A DNA stretch of 64,000 nt from Clostridia bacterium (GCA_017461625.1 JAFTXJ010000017.1:78036-142035); one strand, 5' to 3'; numbered from the stretch's first letter, positions 36,688 to 46,440 are shown. A program made the numbers and translations. The notes: generated by a model not told the origin, from the sequence alone.

Positions 36688-38931
36688 TTAGTTGTAAAAG
36701 TTTTCGGGAACCCATTTAAGGGCTTTTTCATAAGGCTCTTTTATAAGCTCAAAGGTAAGTGTTCCGCCTTCGGTCAGAGCTTCATAAGTAAGGTAAGCCG
36801 TTTTTATTTTTTGGCCGTTGAAATAAACTCTTCTTATGTATGGGTATTCAAGGGGGTCCTTGTCGCACTCAATTGTGAGAGTATCTGCAACACAACAGGA
36901 ATGAAAATCCTTGTTGAGCTTTACCGTTGCTTTTTTGAAAAGCGGAGTGTTTAAAAAGTAAGCATCGTAACCCGGGCAAACCTGAGCGAAGCCCAATGCC
37001 GAAAGAACATACCACGCTGAAAGCTGACCTACGTCTTCATTTCCGCAAAATCCGAATGCACCTGTGCGGTAAGCCTCTTTCTGCACTCGGCGTGTCCAAT
37101 ACTGAGTGCGGTGGGGAAGACCCAGCAAGCTGAAATAATGGGTAATGTTGTGGCAAGGCTCGTTTGAATGGTTGTAGTCATTGCTCCAGAGCTTGTCAAA
37201 TTTTGCCTTTTTAAAGAACTTTTCCAAAAGGCGAATGGTTCTTTTTTCACCCATAAGACGGCTGAGACCCTTAACGTCATAAGGAACAAACCATGACTGC
37301 TGATAGATATTGCTTTCAACACAGCAGTTGTCATCATACTTTCCGTAGATAAACATAAACTTGCCGTTTTCTTTTCTCGGTGCCATAAAGCGGAGAACAG
37401 GCTTGAAATTTTCTTTATATCTTTTTGCTCTTGATTCAAAATGCTCTGCATCCTTTTGCTTGCCCATAGCTTTTGCAAAGCGTGACATTGTGTAATCAGC
37501 AAGCAGATATTCAAGAGTATCGCTGATTTTTTTGGGAACGAATGCATCTTTTGTATATTGCTCACAATCCGGTCGGATTGAATGAAAGCTTTTGCCGAAA
37601 AGCTCTTTCTTTGAAAGGCTTGACGCTTTTGCAATTTCATAGCTCAGATTATCGTCATAGCTTTTAATGCCCTTTATGTAAGCATCGGCAATCACAATCA
37701 ATCCCGGGTCGCCGACCATACACCCCGCGTTTATGTTCATAAGCTCCCAACGGGGGAAAGAAGAATTGTTTACTTCAGCAATTTTTAAAAGTGAGCATAC
37801 TTCATCACGTACCACATCAGGGCGGATAAGTGAAAGCAGAGGAAATTCACTTCTGTAAACATCCCATCCGCTGAAAACGGTGCGGTGGGTGTAGCTGTCT
37901 GCCTTGATAATTTGATCATTAAGGGCAAACCTGCCGTCAACGTCTGCCGAAATTCTCGGGTCAAGGAGGGTGTGATAAAGGCAGGTGTGGAAAATTTTCA
38001 TGTCAGTTTCGTCACTGCCTTCAATGTCAACACAGTCAAAAACCTTTTCCCATGCGTCGTTTGCCTCAGACCTCATTTTGTCAAAGTCAAAGCCTTCAAA
38101 CTCAGTGAAGTTGTTTTTTGCACCGTCAAGGTCGGTGTAAGCAATTGAGCATTTGATTTTAAGAGGTTCTTTAAACTCAGAACCAAAATGAGCAACAAGA
38201 CCTGTATCCTCATGCTCAAAATATGTCAGGTCAGGGGATTTTAATTCTTCGTTTGAAAAGAACTGCATTTTTTCAGCAGGGTGAGAAAATTCACACACAA
38301 ACGAAAGGTTGTATGAAATATTGCCGTGACCTCTGCCAAATCCACCGCCCTTGGGGGTGCAGATAATTGTACCCTCGAGCCGGTGGTCGTTAACAATTTC
38401 AATCTTTTCAAAGTCTGCCTTACCGCCGATTCTGCGAGAGAAGTTAAAAATTACCCTTGCATCTGATTTTTCGGGGTAAGTGAAACGAAGCATGCCCATA
38501 TGAGGTGAAACAGTTGCTTCGGCCAAAACATTGTATCGCTGAAGCTTTACGGAATAATAGCCGGCTTCGGCCTTTTCCTCTTCGTGAGAAAAAGCAGACT
38601 TCCAGCCCTCTGTACCCTTTGTGAAGGTTACTTCCTCGTTACTGCCCGAACGCAGGTCTGTGTCGCCCACAACGGGCATAATCTGCAGGTTGCCAAGGTC
38701 ACCGTACCAGCCGATACCACTCATATGATTGAAGCTGAAACCCTCAATAGTGCTTTGGCAATAGTTATATCCCGTTCCGTTATCGCCACCTGTTACCGTA
38801 TCGGGGGATAATTGCACCATTCCCCCGGGAACACACGCACCGGGATGAGTTTTTCCTCCGCCGTGAGAGCTTTCACCTTGCTCATCACCGACAGTACCGA
38901 TTATCGGGTCAACATATTTAGCTTTTTTCAT
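36688..38931 (-). CDS. GH92 family glycoside hydrolase (alpha-mannosidase type), cytoplasmic
   Basis: 747 residues. It opens 'YVDPIIGT' and 'GKTHPGACVPGGMVQLSPDT', the GH92 N-terminal signature. The catalytic domain has 'VESNIYQQSWFVPYD', 'NHSNEPCHNITHYF' and 'GNEDVGQLSAWYVLSALGF', the segments that carry the catalytic acid/base and the calcium-site residues in this family. Most members are exo-alpha-mannosidases acting on N-glycans. There is no signal peptide, so it would act on imported oligosaccharide or be released otherwise. ATG 38931 lies behind GGCGGTGA. Confidence 0.93.
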   Translation of the reverse strand: MKKAKYVDPIIGTVGDEQGESSHGGGKTHPGACVPGGMVQLSPDTVTGGDNGTGYNYCQSTIEGFSFNHMSGIGWYGDLGNLQIMPVVGDTDLRSGSNEEVTFTKGTEGWKSAFSHEEEKAEAGYYSVKLQRYNVLAEATVSPHMGMLRFTYPEKSDARVIFNFSRRIGGKADFEKIEIVNDHRLEGTIICTPKGGGFGRGHGNISYNLSFVCEFSHPAEKMQFFSNEELKSPDLTYFEHEDTGLVAHFGSEFKEPLKIKCSIAYTDLDGAKNNFTEFEGFDFDKMRSEANDAWEKVFDCVDIEGSDETDMKIFHTCLYHTLLDPRISADVDGRFALNDQIIKADSYTHRTVFSGWDVYRSEFPLLSLIRPDVVRDEVCSLLKIAEVNNSSFPRWELMNINAGCMVGDPGLIVIADAYIKGIKSYDDNLSYEIAKASSLSKKELFGKSFHSIRPDCEQYTKDAFVPKKISDTLEYLLADYTMSRFAKAMGKQKDAEHFESRAKRYKENFKPVLRFMAPRKENGKFMFIYGKYDDNCCVESNIYQQSWFVPYDVKGLSRLMGEKRTIRLLEKFFKKAKFDKLWSNDYNHSNEPCHNITHYFSLLGLPHRTQYWTRRVQKEAYRTGAFGFCGNEDVGQLSAWYVLSALGFAQVCPGYDAYFLNTPLFKKATVKLNKDFHSCCVADTLTIECDKDPLEYPYIRRVYFNGQKIKTAYLTYEALTEGGTLTFELIKEPYEKALKWVPENFYN

Positions 38932-39079
38932 AATATCACCGCCTGTTTAACTTTCTAAATTCTAACAGATTTTGTTATAAGTTTCAATACTAATCTTTCC
39001 GTTTTCTATACACATTCTTTATCGGTTCTTTACTTTGAATTGTTATGATGATACAATAAAACGGTCGGAGTGATTACTA

Positions 39080-39902
39080 ATGAAAAAGAGATTTATAATA
39101 ATTCCAATTTTAATAGCTGTTATTTTTGTTGTGTGTCTGCTTTTTGGTAAAGATATGGTCAATAAAATTTTACTTAAGGAAACAGCCATAACATATTCTG
39201 CACAGGAAGAACGCGCGGTTACCCTTAAAAAGGGTGACTATGTTTTATTTGGTGAATATCTGAATGAGCCGATTTTGTGGTTTGTGGCAGACACCCAAGA
39301 CGGCAAGCCCCTTTTGCAGACCGAGCATATTATTACATTTAAAGCATTTGACGCTTCTGGTGACGGTGATGCTGATACTCAGAAGTTGGGCTCTTCCGAT
39401 TTTGAAACATCCTCTCTTAAACAATGGCTTAATTCACAGGGTAAAGTAAATTATAACGGCTCTGCACCCAATGAAAAAAATGTTTTCGGCAGCAAAAATG
39501 CTTATGCAGAAGAGTCGGGATTTTTAAGTGAAGAAAATTTTACTGAAAATCAAAAAAATCTGATTTCTGACAAAGGAGTTTTTATTCTTTCAAAGGAGCA
39601 GATTTCCAAGCTCTTCCCTGAAGAGCTACGGGTAAAAACTGCAACCAAAAGTGCAATTCTCAAAGATGAATCGAGCTATATTTTTACCTCTTCAAGGGGT
39701 ATATGGTATTGGACATCGACACCCTCTGATACTAACCGAACAAGCGTTGCAACGGTTACGGCATCAGGCGGATTTTACAGAGCATCCGCCTTTGACGGGG
39801 TAACGGGAGTTTGCCCTGCGGTGTATATTGAAAATGATGATGTGATTTCTGTGTGGGGTGTCGGAAGCAAGGACAAGCCTTATGTAATAACGGAGGGAGC
39901 AT
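39080..39902 (+). CDS. Membrane-anchored DUF6273-like protein
   Basis: About 274 residues: one N-terminal membrane helix ('IIPILIAVIFVVCLLFG'), then an extracellular domain with 'GDYVLFGEYLNEPILWFVAD', 'SSLKQWLN' and 'YIFTSSRGIWYWTSTPSD'. This W-V...S-L-x-x-W-L-N...W-T-S pattern matches the DUF6273/formylglycine-enzyme-like domain often found on Clostridia surface proteins; ligand unknown. It ends in TAATG, overlapping the next start (the stop codon's last base is 39904). Confidence 0.7.
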
Positions 39903-39903
39903 A

Positions 39904-41271
39904 ATGAAAAAAGTAATAAAAGACAACTATCATTTGCTTATTTTCAGCATAAGTATAACTGCGTTTGTGCTCGTTTTCACAAGATATTTTATGAAGATGG
40001 ATGACGGCAACTTCCTCGGAATTGCAACAGCACCCGATTTCAGCTATGAAAACTTTTTATCTTACCGTTACAACAATATTTCAGGCAGAACAGTTAATGA
40101 ATTTCTCGTGATGTTTTTTTGCCGTCACAATATAATTTGGTGGAAGATTTTTGTAAGCTCACTTTTAATTTTTATCGCCTGCTTTTTTTCAAAGTTAAGC
40201 TCTTTTTTTGCAGGTGAATTTTTAAAAGTGCAACGGCAGATTTTTGCATCTCTCACATTTTTTATGATGATGGTGTCCTGCCTTAATCCTGCCGTCTTCT
40301 GGTTTGCCGGATCGTTTACGTATCTCTTTCCTTTCGCAGGATTGTGTGCTGTTTCACTGCCATTTTTAAAATACATTTATGAAAAACAGATTTCTCTGCC
40401 TTTAAGCATTGTTGGTGTCTTGGGCTGTGCGGCTGCCTGCTCACAGGAGCAGGGTGCGGTGTGCTGCATTGCACTTATTCTGATTTTCTTTGTTTTTATT
40501 AAAGTTAAAAAGCTGTCATTCAAACCGTTGTTTCTGCTTGATTTAATTGTGAGCGTTGGTCTTACGGTGCATCTTTTCACTTCCCCCGGGATGGCAAAAA
40601 GGGGAGAAATGGAATCGGCAGGCTTTGAACGCTTTAATGAAATGAATGTTTTGCAAAAGCTCTTTTGCGGAATCTCCGTCTTTTTTGCTAACAGCTTTTA
40701 TCTTTCTTTTGTGCTGATAATTGTGCTTGTTGCTTTGTTGAGCCTTGCAGTATATCACGTTTCAAAAAACAAAAAATCAATAAAGCTCTTGTTAATATCT
40801 GCAAACTGCCTTAGCGTTTTTATCTGCGTTGTTTTAAACATTGTCTGCTGTGTGTCAGGCAAAGGGCTTGCCCATATGCAAATGCGTTCAGCCTTTAAAA
40901 GCGGAGAGTTCACCCCCGAAGTGATTATGATGATTACCTTCGGATTTTTGCTCTTGGCTGTGATTGTTTCGCTTTGCTTTTTGCTTGCCGTTAAAAAGAG
41001 TGAAGCAGGCATTCCTGTTTTACTGTGCCTTGCAGCCGGATTCGGATGTGCAATGATGATGAGCTTTTCATCTTCAATTTTTTCATCGGGTCAAAGGGTG
41101 TTTTTCTTTACCAATATGTTTGTGGGGGCTGCTTGCCTGATTCTTTTATCAACATTGCCCGAAACAAAGCTTTCAAAAATGGTATATAATCTTGCGATTT
41201 TTTATGCCCTTGCAACAGCAGGAGTAAATGTTTTTGCGTTCACATTTATTGAGCATCCGTTAATGGGCTGA
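39904..41271 (+). CDS. Polytopic membrane protein, DUF6056-like
   Basis: 455 residues with about ten membrane segments. An early extracytoplasmic loop, 'MKMDDGNFLGIATAPDFSYE' followed by 'SGRTVNEFLVMFF', resembles DUF6056 proteins, which look like GT-C glycosyltransferases. The Asp-Asp in the first loop could be catalytic. ATG 39904 overlaps the previous stop, so the two are coupled and probably work together on a surface glycan. Function is inferred from fold type only. Confidence 0.65.
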   Translation: MKKVIKDNYHLLIFSISITAFVLVFTRYFMKMDDGNFLGIATAPDFSYENFLSYRYNNISGRTVNEFLVMFFCRHNIIWWKIFVSSLLIFIACFFSKLSSFFAGEFLKVQRQIFASLTFFMMMVSCLNPAVFWFAGSFTYLFPFAGLCAVSLPFLKYIYEKQISLPLSIVGVLGCAAACSQEQGAVCCIALILIFFVFIKVKKLSFKPLFLLDLIVSVGLTVHLFTSPGMAKRGEMESAGFERFNEMNVLQKLFCGISVFFANSFYLSFVLIIVLVALLSLAVYHVSKNKKSIKLLLISANCLSVFICVVLNIVCCVSGKGLAHMQMRSAFKSGEFTPEVIMMITFGFLLLAVIVSLCFLLAVKKSEAGIPVLLCLAAGFGCAMMMSFSSSIFSSGQRVFFFTNMFVGAACLILLSTLPETKLSKMVYNLAIFYALATAGVNVFAFTFIEHPLMG

Positions 41272-41288
41272 TTTTTGACAAATTTTGC

Positions 41289-41317
41289 TTTACAAAAAGG
41301 CTGATTCGTATTAAAAT
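41289..41317 (+). promoter_or_regulatory. Promoter of alr
   Basis: TTTACA (41289-41294), 17 bp, TAAAAT (41312-41317). Confidence 0.65.
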
Positions 41318-41346
41318 ATATTTAAGTATGTTTCAGAGGTGAAAAA

Positions 41347-42489
41347 ATGGCAAACCATCGCACAGCGGTTATAATTGACCTTGATGCAATTAAATATAAT
41401 GTGGCAAATATTAAAGCAAAAATCGGCAAAGCAGGGCTTTTGGGTGTTATCAAAGCTGATGCCTACGGTCACGGCGTAGCTGAAGTGGCAAAAGTGATTG
41501 AAAACGATTGCTCCTTTTTTGGTGTTGCCGTTATTGAAGAGGCAGTTGAATTAAGAAAAGCAGGTTTTGATACGCCCATTCTTGTTCTTGGCAGGGTTGA
41601 GCCGTATTATTCGGATTTGCTTGTTAAATATGACATTCGCCCCACCATTTTTAGCTTTGAAGATGCCAAAAGCCTTTCTGACGAAGCGGTGAAACAGGGA
41701 AAAACCGCACAGTATCACCTTGCTGTTGACACAGGCATGAGCCGAATCGGTTTTCAGGTAACTGAAGCTGATGCCGATATATGCAAAGAGATTGCAATGC
41801 TCCCCTGCATTGAAGCAGAGGGTATTTTTACCCACTTTGCAACGGCAGACGAGAAAGACCTGAGTAAAACCCTTATTCAAAAAGAGAAGTTTGAGCTTTT
41901 TGTTAAAATGCTTGCAGACAGAGATATAAATCCCCCGATTAAGCACGCCAACAACTCGGCAGGGATAATGAATTTTGACGAGCATTACGATATGGTGAGA
42001 GCCGGCATTGTGCTTTACGGAATGTATCCCAGCGAAGATGTAAAAAAATCTGACCTGTGCATTAAGCCTGCAATGAAATGGGTTGCAGAAATTTCTCACC
42101 TTAAAGAGCTTGAAAAAGGCAGAGAAATAAGCTACGGCGGAACTTATACCACCAAAGGCAAAACGTTGGTTGCCACCGTTCCCGTAGGGTATGCTGACGG
42201 CTACCCGCGTTCCCTTTCAAACATCGGTAAAGTAATGGTTAAGGGTAAGGCTGCCCCCATTATCGGCAGAGTGTGTATGGATCAGTTTATGATTGACGTG
42301 ACCGATATTCACGATGTTAAAGTCGGTGATGAAATCACCCTTGTGGGTGACGGACTGACTATGGAAGAGGTTTCAAACGCTGCCCACAGCTTTAACTATG
42401 AGCTGCCTTGCAGAATTTCAAGACGAGTACCTAAAATTTATTTAAAAGACGGTGAAGAATACAAAACCGTCAGCTATTTGTTGGATTAA
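41347..42489 (+). CDS. alr: Alanine racemase
   Basis: A 380-residue PLP enzyme that makes D-alanine for peptidoglycan. PLP Lys36 lies in 'VIKADAYGHG'. The catalytic Tyr lies in 'PVGYADGYPR'. 'DTGMSRIGF' and 'IIGRVCMDQFMIDVTD' are family motifs. Length is normal. The MBL-fold gene begins two bases after its stop. Confidence 0.97.
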   Translation: MANHRTAVIIDLDAIKYNVANIKAKIGKAGLLGVIKADAYGHGVAEVAKVIENDCSFFGVAVIEEAVELRKAGFDTPILVLGRVEPYYSDLLVKYDIRPTIFSFEDAKSLSDEAVKQGKTAQYHLAVDTGMSRIGFQVTEADADICKEIAMLPCIEAEGIFTHFATADEKDLSKTLIQKEKFELFVKMLADRDINPPIKHANNSAGIMNFDEHYDMVRAGIVLYGMYPSEDVKKSDLCIKPAMKWVAEISHLKELEKGREISYGGTYTTKGKTLVATVPVGYADGYPRSLSNIGKVMVKGKAAPIIGRVCMDQFMIDVTDIHDVKVGDEITLVGDGLTMEEVSNAAHSFNYELPCRISRRVPKIYLKDGEEYKTVSYLLD

Positions 42490-42490
42490 T

Positions 42491-43273
42491 ATGATTATTA
42501 AAACATTAACAGAAAACACAACTGAAAATTGCAATTTAAAATCTGAGCACGGTCTGAGCCTTTATATTGAAACCGAAAAGCATAAAATTCTTTTCGATAT
42601 GGGTCAGACCGACCTTTTTTATAAAAATGCTCAGACTTTGGGTGTTGACCTCGGGGAAGTTGACGTTGCCGTTTTATCTCACGGCCATTATGACCACGGC
42701 GGAGGACTTGAAAAATTTTTTGAAATCAACAAGACTGCTTTTGTTTATCTCAGTCGGTTTGCTTTTGGTGAATATTATAACGGCACCGAAAAATATATCG
42801 GTCTTGATGAATCATTAAAAAACAATCCCCGACTGATTTTTGCACAGGATGAAAAAATAATTGACAGTGAACTTAGTTTGTTTTCATTAAACAATGAAAT
42901 AAAAAAAGAAAAAATCGAGCCTTTCGGTCTTAATCAAAAAATCGGTGAAAATTTTTCTCATGACGCATTTCGTCACGAGCATTATCTTGTCATTAATGAA
43001 AACGGTAAAAAAACAGTTATCAGCGGCTGCTCGCACAAGGGTGTGGTGAGCATAGCAAACGCACTTGACCCCGACGTGCTGGTGGGCGGATTTCATTATT
43101 CAAAAATCGACCCTGACTCAGGGATTCTTGACAAGCGTGCCGAAGAACTGTTAAAAACAAAGGCAACATTCTTTACCTGCCATTGCACAGGTGAAGAGCA
43201 ATATAAATATATGAAAAAGATAATGCAAAACCGACTGCATTATCTTCATACGGGAACCGTGATTAACCTGTAA
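42491..43273 (+). CDS. MBL-fold metallo-hydrolase
   Basis: 260 residues with the metal-binding signature 'LSHGHYDHGGGL' (H-x-H-x-D-H), 'ISGCSHKGVVSIA' and 'CHCTGEEQ'. It resembles the subgroup annotated as 7,8-dihydropterin-6-methyl-4-(beta-ribofuranosyl)-aminobenzene-5'-phosphate synthase-like, but the substrate is not known. It begins 1 bp after alr stops, so it is in the alr transcript. ATG 42491 is preferred; a longer in-frame reading runs back into alr. Confidence 0.85.
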   Translation: MIIKTLTENTTENCNLKSEHGLSLYIETEKHKILFDMGQTDLFYKNAQTLGVDLGEVDVAVLSHGHYDHGGGLEKFFEINKTAFVYLSRFAFGEYYNGTEKYIGLDESLKNNPRLIFAQDEKIIDSELSLFSLNNEIKKEKIEPFGLNQKIGENFSHDAFRHEHYLVINENGKKTVISGCSHKGVVSIANALDPDVLVGGFHYSKIDPDSGILDKRAEELLKTKATFFTCHCTGEEQYKYMKKIMQNRLHYLHTGTVINL

Positions 43274-43282
43274 ACAGAAAAG

Positions 43283-43311
43283 TTGCAATCAAATTTGTAA
43301 AATGATATAAT
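43283..43311 (+). promoter_or_regulatory. Promoter of the glycosyltransferase pair
   Basis: TTGCAA (43283-43288), 17 bp, TATAAT (43306-43311). Confidence 0.75.
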
Positions 43312-43343
43312 ACCTTTGTTAAGTAAAAATAAGGTGAATGACT

Positions 43344-44255
43344 ATGAAAAAACTTTTGCTTGCTCTTTGGGATTTTTTACATAAAGCCAAAAAAAGTTTT
43401 GCAGATTTTTTGTGGTGCTTTTTTGACTTTTTTTATTCAAAAATTAAAAAGCCACCTATTGTTGCTTCAGTTGAAGAAACTATTGACAAATTAGCCGAGG
43501 GTCGTTATTCAATCGCACGTTTTGGCGACGGTGAAATTAAGCTTGTTGCAGGTAAAGATATTTCTTTTCAAAAAGCAACACCGTTTGTTGTTAAAAAGCT
43601 GCGTGAAGTTTTATCTTGCGATGTTGACGGGCTTCTTGTGGGTGTTGCCGACATTTTTGGTGACAGAAGCAGATACAGTGAAAAAGCAAATCTGTATTGG
43701 AAAAATCACCTGCATCGCTACAGAAAAGTCTGGTACAAATATCTCAGAAAAAACAAAAAATATTATAACGCTTCTATGACAAGGCAGTATATTTCACTCA
43801 AAGACCGTTCGCGAGGAATTTCAATATATAACAGAATGAAAAAAATCTGGAACGGTAAAGACATTGTTTTTATTGAAGGTGAAAAAAGCCGAATGGGAGT
43901 CGGCAACGATTTGTTTGCAGATGCAAAATCAATAAAAAGAATTCTCGCCCCCTCCACTCAGGCGTTTAAGAAATATGATGAGGTTTTAAAAGAAGCGATG
44001 AAGTTTGAGAAAGACACGCTGTTTCTCATAGCCTTGGGTCCCGCCGCAACAGCACTGGCTTATGACCTTCATCTCAACGGTTATCAGGCCGTTGATATCG
44101 GTCATGTTGACGTTGAGTATGAATGGCTTTTGATGAATGCCGAAAGTAAAATGCCAATTAAAAACAAAATGGTTTTTGAAGCTCAGAGCAATTCGGCTGT
44201 TGAAGATTGCGAAGACGAAGAATATTTATCTCAGATTGTTGCGAAAATTTTATAA
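43344..44255 (+). CDS. GT-D fold (SP_1767-type) glycosyltransferase
   Basis: 303 residues. 'SIARFGDGEIKLV' carries the D-x-E motif (D62, E64) that binds nucleotide-sugar and metal in GT-D enzymes (formerly DUF1792), such as the one that extends glycans on streptococcal serine-rich adhesins. 'IEGEKSRMGVGNDLF' and 'LFLIALGPAATALAYDL' also fit. The start is taken as ATG 43344, seven bases from AAGGTGA; ATG 43338 abuts it. It is followed by a pyruvyl transferase-like gene. Confidence 0.85.
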   Translation: MKKLLLALWDFLHKAKKSFADFLWCFFDFFYSKIKKPPIVASVEETIDKLAEGRYSIARFGDGEIKLVAGKDISFQKATPFVVKKLREVLSCDVDGLLVGVADIFGDRSRYSEKANLYWKNHLHRYRKVWYKYLRKNKKYYNASMTRQYISLKDRSRGISIYNRMKKIWNGKDIVFIEGEKSRMGVGNDLFADAKSIKRILAPSTQAFKKYDEVLKEAMKFEKDTLFLIALGPAATALAYDLHLNGYQAVDIGHVDVEYEWLLMNAESKMPIKNKMVFEAQSNSAVEDCEDEEYLSQIVAKIL

Positions 44256-44266
44256 GGAGAATTAAT

Positions 44267-45379
44267 GTGGGATTGTATAAAAAAATTGAAGAAGCGTTAG
44301 GTGAAAAATCTGCTTCTTCTGTCTTGAAAATCTTTTTAAGTATAAAGAGTTTTCCTTTTTCTGTTCAACGCTGTTTAAAAATATTTTCAAACTCCATAAA
44401 GAAGCTGTTTATAAAAGAAAAAAGAATTTTTCTTATCAGCACACCTAATCACGGAAATATGGGTGACCAGCTTATTGCCGTGGCTGAAATTAAATGGTTA
44501 AAAGATTATTTTCCTGATTATGAGATTAAAGATTTTGTTCAGAGCATACTTATGCAAGATAAAAAGCTTAAGCTGCTTTCATCTCAGATTAAAAAGGACG
44601 ATTTAATCTTTCTTCATGGCGGAGGCAATGTTAACAACTGGTATCTTATCAGTGAAGATATTCGCCGAAATGTTATAAAAAACTGCCCTGAAAACAAACT
44701 GGTTCTTTTTCAGCAATCAATAAATTTGACCACTCCCGTGAACGGCGTTTCAATTAAAGAAGAAACTGAAAAGATTTATAACAATCACAAAAATTTTACA
44801 ATTATCGCCCGAGAAGAAACAAGCTATCAGAATGCACTTAAAAGCTTCCCTCGCCTGAATGTTTTGAAATATCCTGATATGGCAACATACCTTTTCAACA
44901 AGCTTAAACCGTCTCACTCGGAGCATCGCAACGGAGTTATCTCTTGCGTGAGAAAAGATGTTGAAAAATTTTATTCTGACGAGCAGATTCAGATGATGTA
45001 TGACAAAATCAAAAACGATTTTGACCTGACTGTTTCCGATACCCATGTGGGTCATCACGTATCAGCTCAAAACAGAATGTCAGAGGTGCAGAAACTTATT
45101 GATTCTATCGCCAAGCATAAAGTAATGGTTACCGACCGCTTTCACGGTGCTGTGTTTTCAATTCTTGCAAACACTCCCTGTGTTGTGCTTCGCTCGGCTG
45201 ACCATAAAATAACCGATGGAGTAAAATGGTTCAAAGATGTTGAAGGAATATTTTTTGCAGATGATATTTCGCAAGTGCCTGACCTTGTTAAAAAGGCAGA
45301 AAAATATTCACCCTTAACTCAGCCGGATTTTTCTCATTACTTTGAAAAGCTGTATAATGACATAACAAAAAAACCGTAA
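44267..45379 (+). CDS. Polysaccharide pyruvyl transferase family protein
   Basis: 370 residues. 'STPNHGNMGDQLIAVAEIKW' is the typical N-terminal motif. 'FLHGGGNVNNWY' and 'VTDRFHGAVFSILANTPCVV' are the conserved core of the CsaB-like pyruvyl transferase superfamily. Some members transfer pyruvate to wall polymers and others are GT-B glycosyltransferases, so the reaction is not fixed. The start is GTG 44267, seven bases after AAGGAG; a nearby ATG is out of frame. The stop codon lies inside the terminator stem. Confidence 0.85.
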   Translation: MGLYKKIEEALGEKSASSVLKIFLSIKSFPFSVQRCLKIFSNSIKKLFIKEKRIFLISTPNHGNMGDQLIAVAEIKWLKDYFPDYEIKDFVQSILMQDKKLKLLSSQIKKDDLIFLHGGGNVNNWYLISEDIRRNVIKNCPENKLVLFQQSINLTTPVNGVSIKEETEKIYNNHKNFTIIAREETSYQNALKSFPRLNVLKYPDMATYLFNKLKPSHSEHRNGVISCVRKDVEKFYSDEQIQMMYDKIKNDFDLTVSDTHVGHHVSAQNRMSEVQKLIDSIAKHKVMVTDRFHGAVFSILANTPCVVLRSADHKITDGVKWFKDVEGIFFADDISQVPDLVKKAEKYSPLTQPDFSHYFEKLYNDITKKP

Positions 45380-45410
45380 CCACCGAGCAAGTGGTTACGG
45401 TTAAATTTTT
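45367..45410. terminator. Bidirectional terminator, first of two identical 44-bp copies
   Basis: CCGTAACCAC-7 nt-GTGGTTACGG, flanked by A and T runs. Ends the pyruvyl transferase-like gene and, from the other side, the lipoprotein gene. Identical to 46471-46514 over 44 bp. Confidence 0.9.
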
Positions 45411-46249
45411 TACCAATCTGTTGCTCCGCTTGGGTCATCAAATTCAAGAGAGTTGAAATATGGATAATTATTTATAGTTATGAGCATATTTCCCAAGCCA
45501 CTTTCTATACCAAGATATTCTTTATCTTTGATTTTTGTTGGTCTGATTAAAGAATGAAAATCTATTTCAGCCGCAGTTCTGTTTATATTAACTTGATAAT
45601 AAGGGTCTCCGGGATGAACGTCTATTTTATATTCTAAGCCAAAAATTTTTATTTCTTCATTTTCCAACTTATTACCACTGTCATCTAAATATCCCTTATA
45701 TTGGATATTGAAAGGAAGAGGTGCGGCAGAAAAAACATTGTCTGAGCCAACAACAACACCTTTCTCATCATATGTATGACTGAAATCCAAATTATATGTT
45801 GTGTTTGCATTTGCATATACCGCTTTTAATGCATTGATTATTTCATCATCGCTCATACCCTCAAAATCCGAAAGAACAAATTTTTCTCCGGAAATCGGGT
45901 TTGGTATTGCATTTTTTCCTGCCGAGAAAAGGCTAGGGGCAAAGGAATAATACATTCCTATAACTTTTTTGTTTTCGATGACGAATACTTGCTGAACAGG
46001 ACAATCGTACCTTAGTCCATCGTCTGCATCTTCACTATCAATATAAAACCAAAGTCTTCTCTCACCGTCAAATAAATCCATAACGGTTTTGGGCGCAACA
46101 AGAGTTGTCTGTGTTATGTCTTCTGCTACTTCGTTGTTAACAACATCGCTTTCCTCTTGTTTTTCTGCCGGGACATTTTCTGTTTTTGTGCACGAAGCCA
46201 AACAAAGCAACATCGCAAATGCACAAAACAAGCTGACAATTCTTTTCAT
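45410..46249 (-). CDS. Lipoprotein of unknown function behind a structured leader RNA
   Basis: 279 residues. The signal ends in the lipobox 'LCLASC', then an acidic linker and a soluble domain ('LWFYIDSEDADDGLRYDCPV') without a family I recognise. ATG 46249 is seven bases after GAGGA. Upstream are a promoter, a ~115-base structured RNA and an intrinsic terminator (46265-46446), so expression may depend on read-through. The gene and its leader are bracketed by 44-bp direct copies of a terminator, suggesting arrival as one insertion. Confidence 0.75.
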   Translation of the reverse strand: MKRIVSLFCAFAMLLCLASCTKTENVPAEKQEESDVVNNEVAEDITQTTLVAPKTVMDLFDGERRLWFYIDSEDADDGLRYDCPVQQVFVIENKKVIGMYYSFAPSLFSAGKNAIPNPISGEKFVLSDFEGMSDDEIINALKAVYANANTTYNLDFSHTYDEKGVVVGSDNVFSAAPLPFNIQYKGYLDDSGNKLENEEIKIFGLEYKIDVHPGDPYYQVNINRTAAEIDFHSLIRPTKIKDKEYLGIESGLGNMLITINNYPYFNSLEFDDPSGATDW

Positions 46250-46264
46250 TTTCAAATCCTCAGT

Positions 46265-46437
46265 TAAATAAAAAAGTGTGTAGCTTCAACCGAAACTACA
46301 CACCGAAAAATGCCCAGCTCCGATTGTTGCGACACAATTCTGCTATTCAACACGAGAATGCAAGAATAGAGCATGCATTTTTACCAAAGTAAAAACACAA
46401 ACCCGTGTCCAATAGCATATTGAATTGTGTCGCAACA
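46265..46437 (-). ncRNA. Structured RNA with its own terminator, leader of the lipoprotein gene
   Basis: The transcript would begin near 46435. Its ends form a perfect 16-bp stem, UGUUGCGACACAAUUC (46437-46422) with GAAUUGUGUCGCAACA (46340-46325). Inside, UGCUAUU pairs with AAUAGCA and ACACG with CGUGU. UUUUUAC-UUUG-GUAAAAA and AUGCA/UGCAU form two inner hairpins. After it comes an intrinsic terminator, GUGUGUAG/CUACACAC (46303-46276) plus U6. It does not match any riboswitch or 6S RNA that I recognise, though a 6S-like RNA remains possible. Either a stand-alone small RNA or an attenuator. Confidence 0.65.
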
Positions 46438-46440
46438 GCA

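Noticed and set aside
46325-46437. The 16-bp inverted repeat read as a MITE-type transposon
   Set aside because: There is no target duplication directly at its ends, and a consensus promoter and terminator fit an RNA gene better. The transposon reading is not fully excluded.
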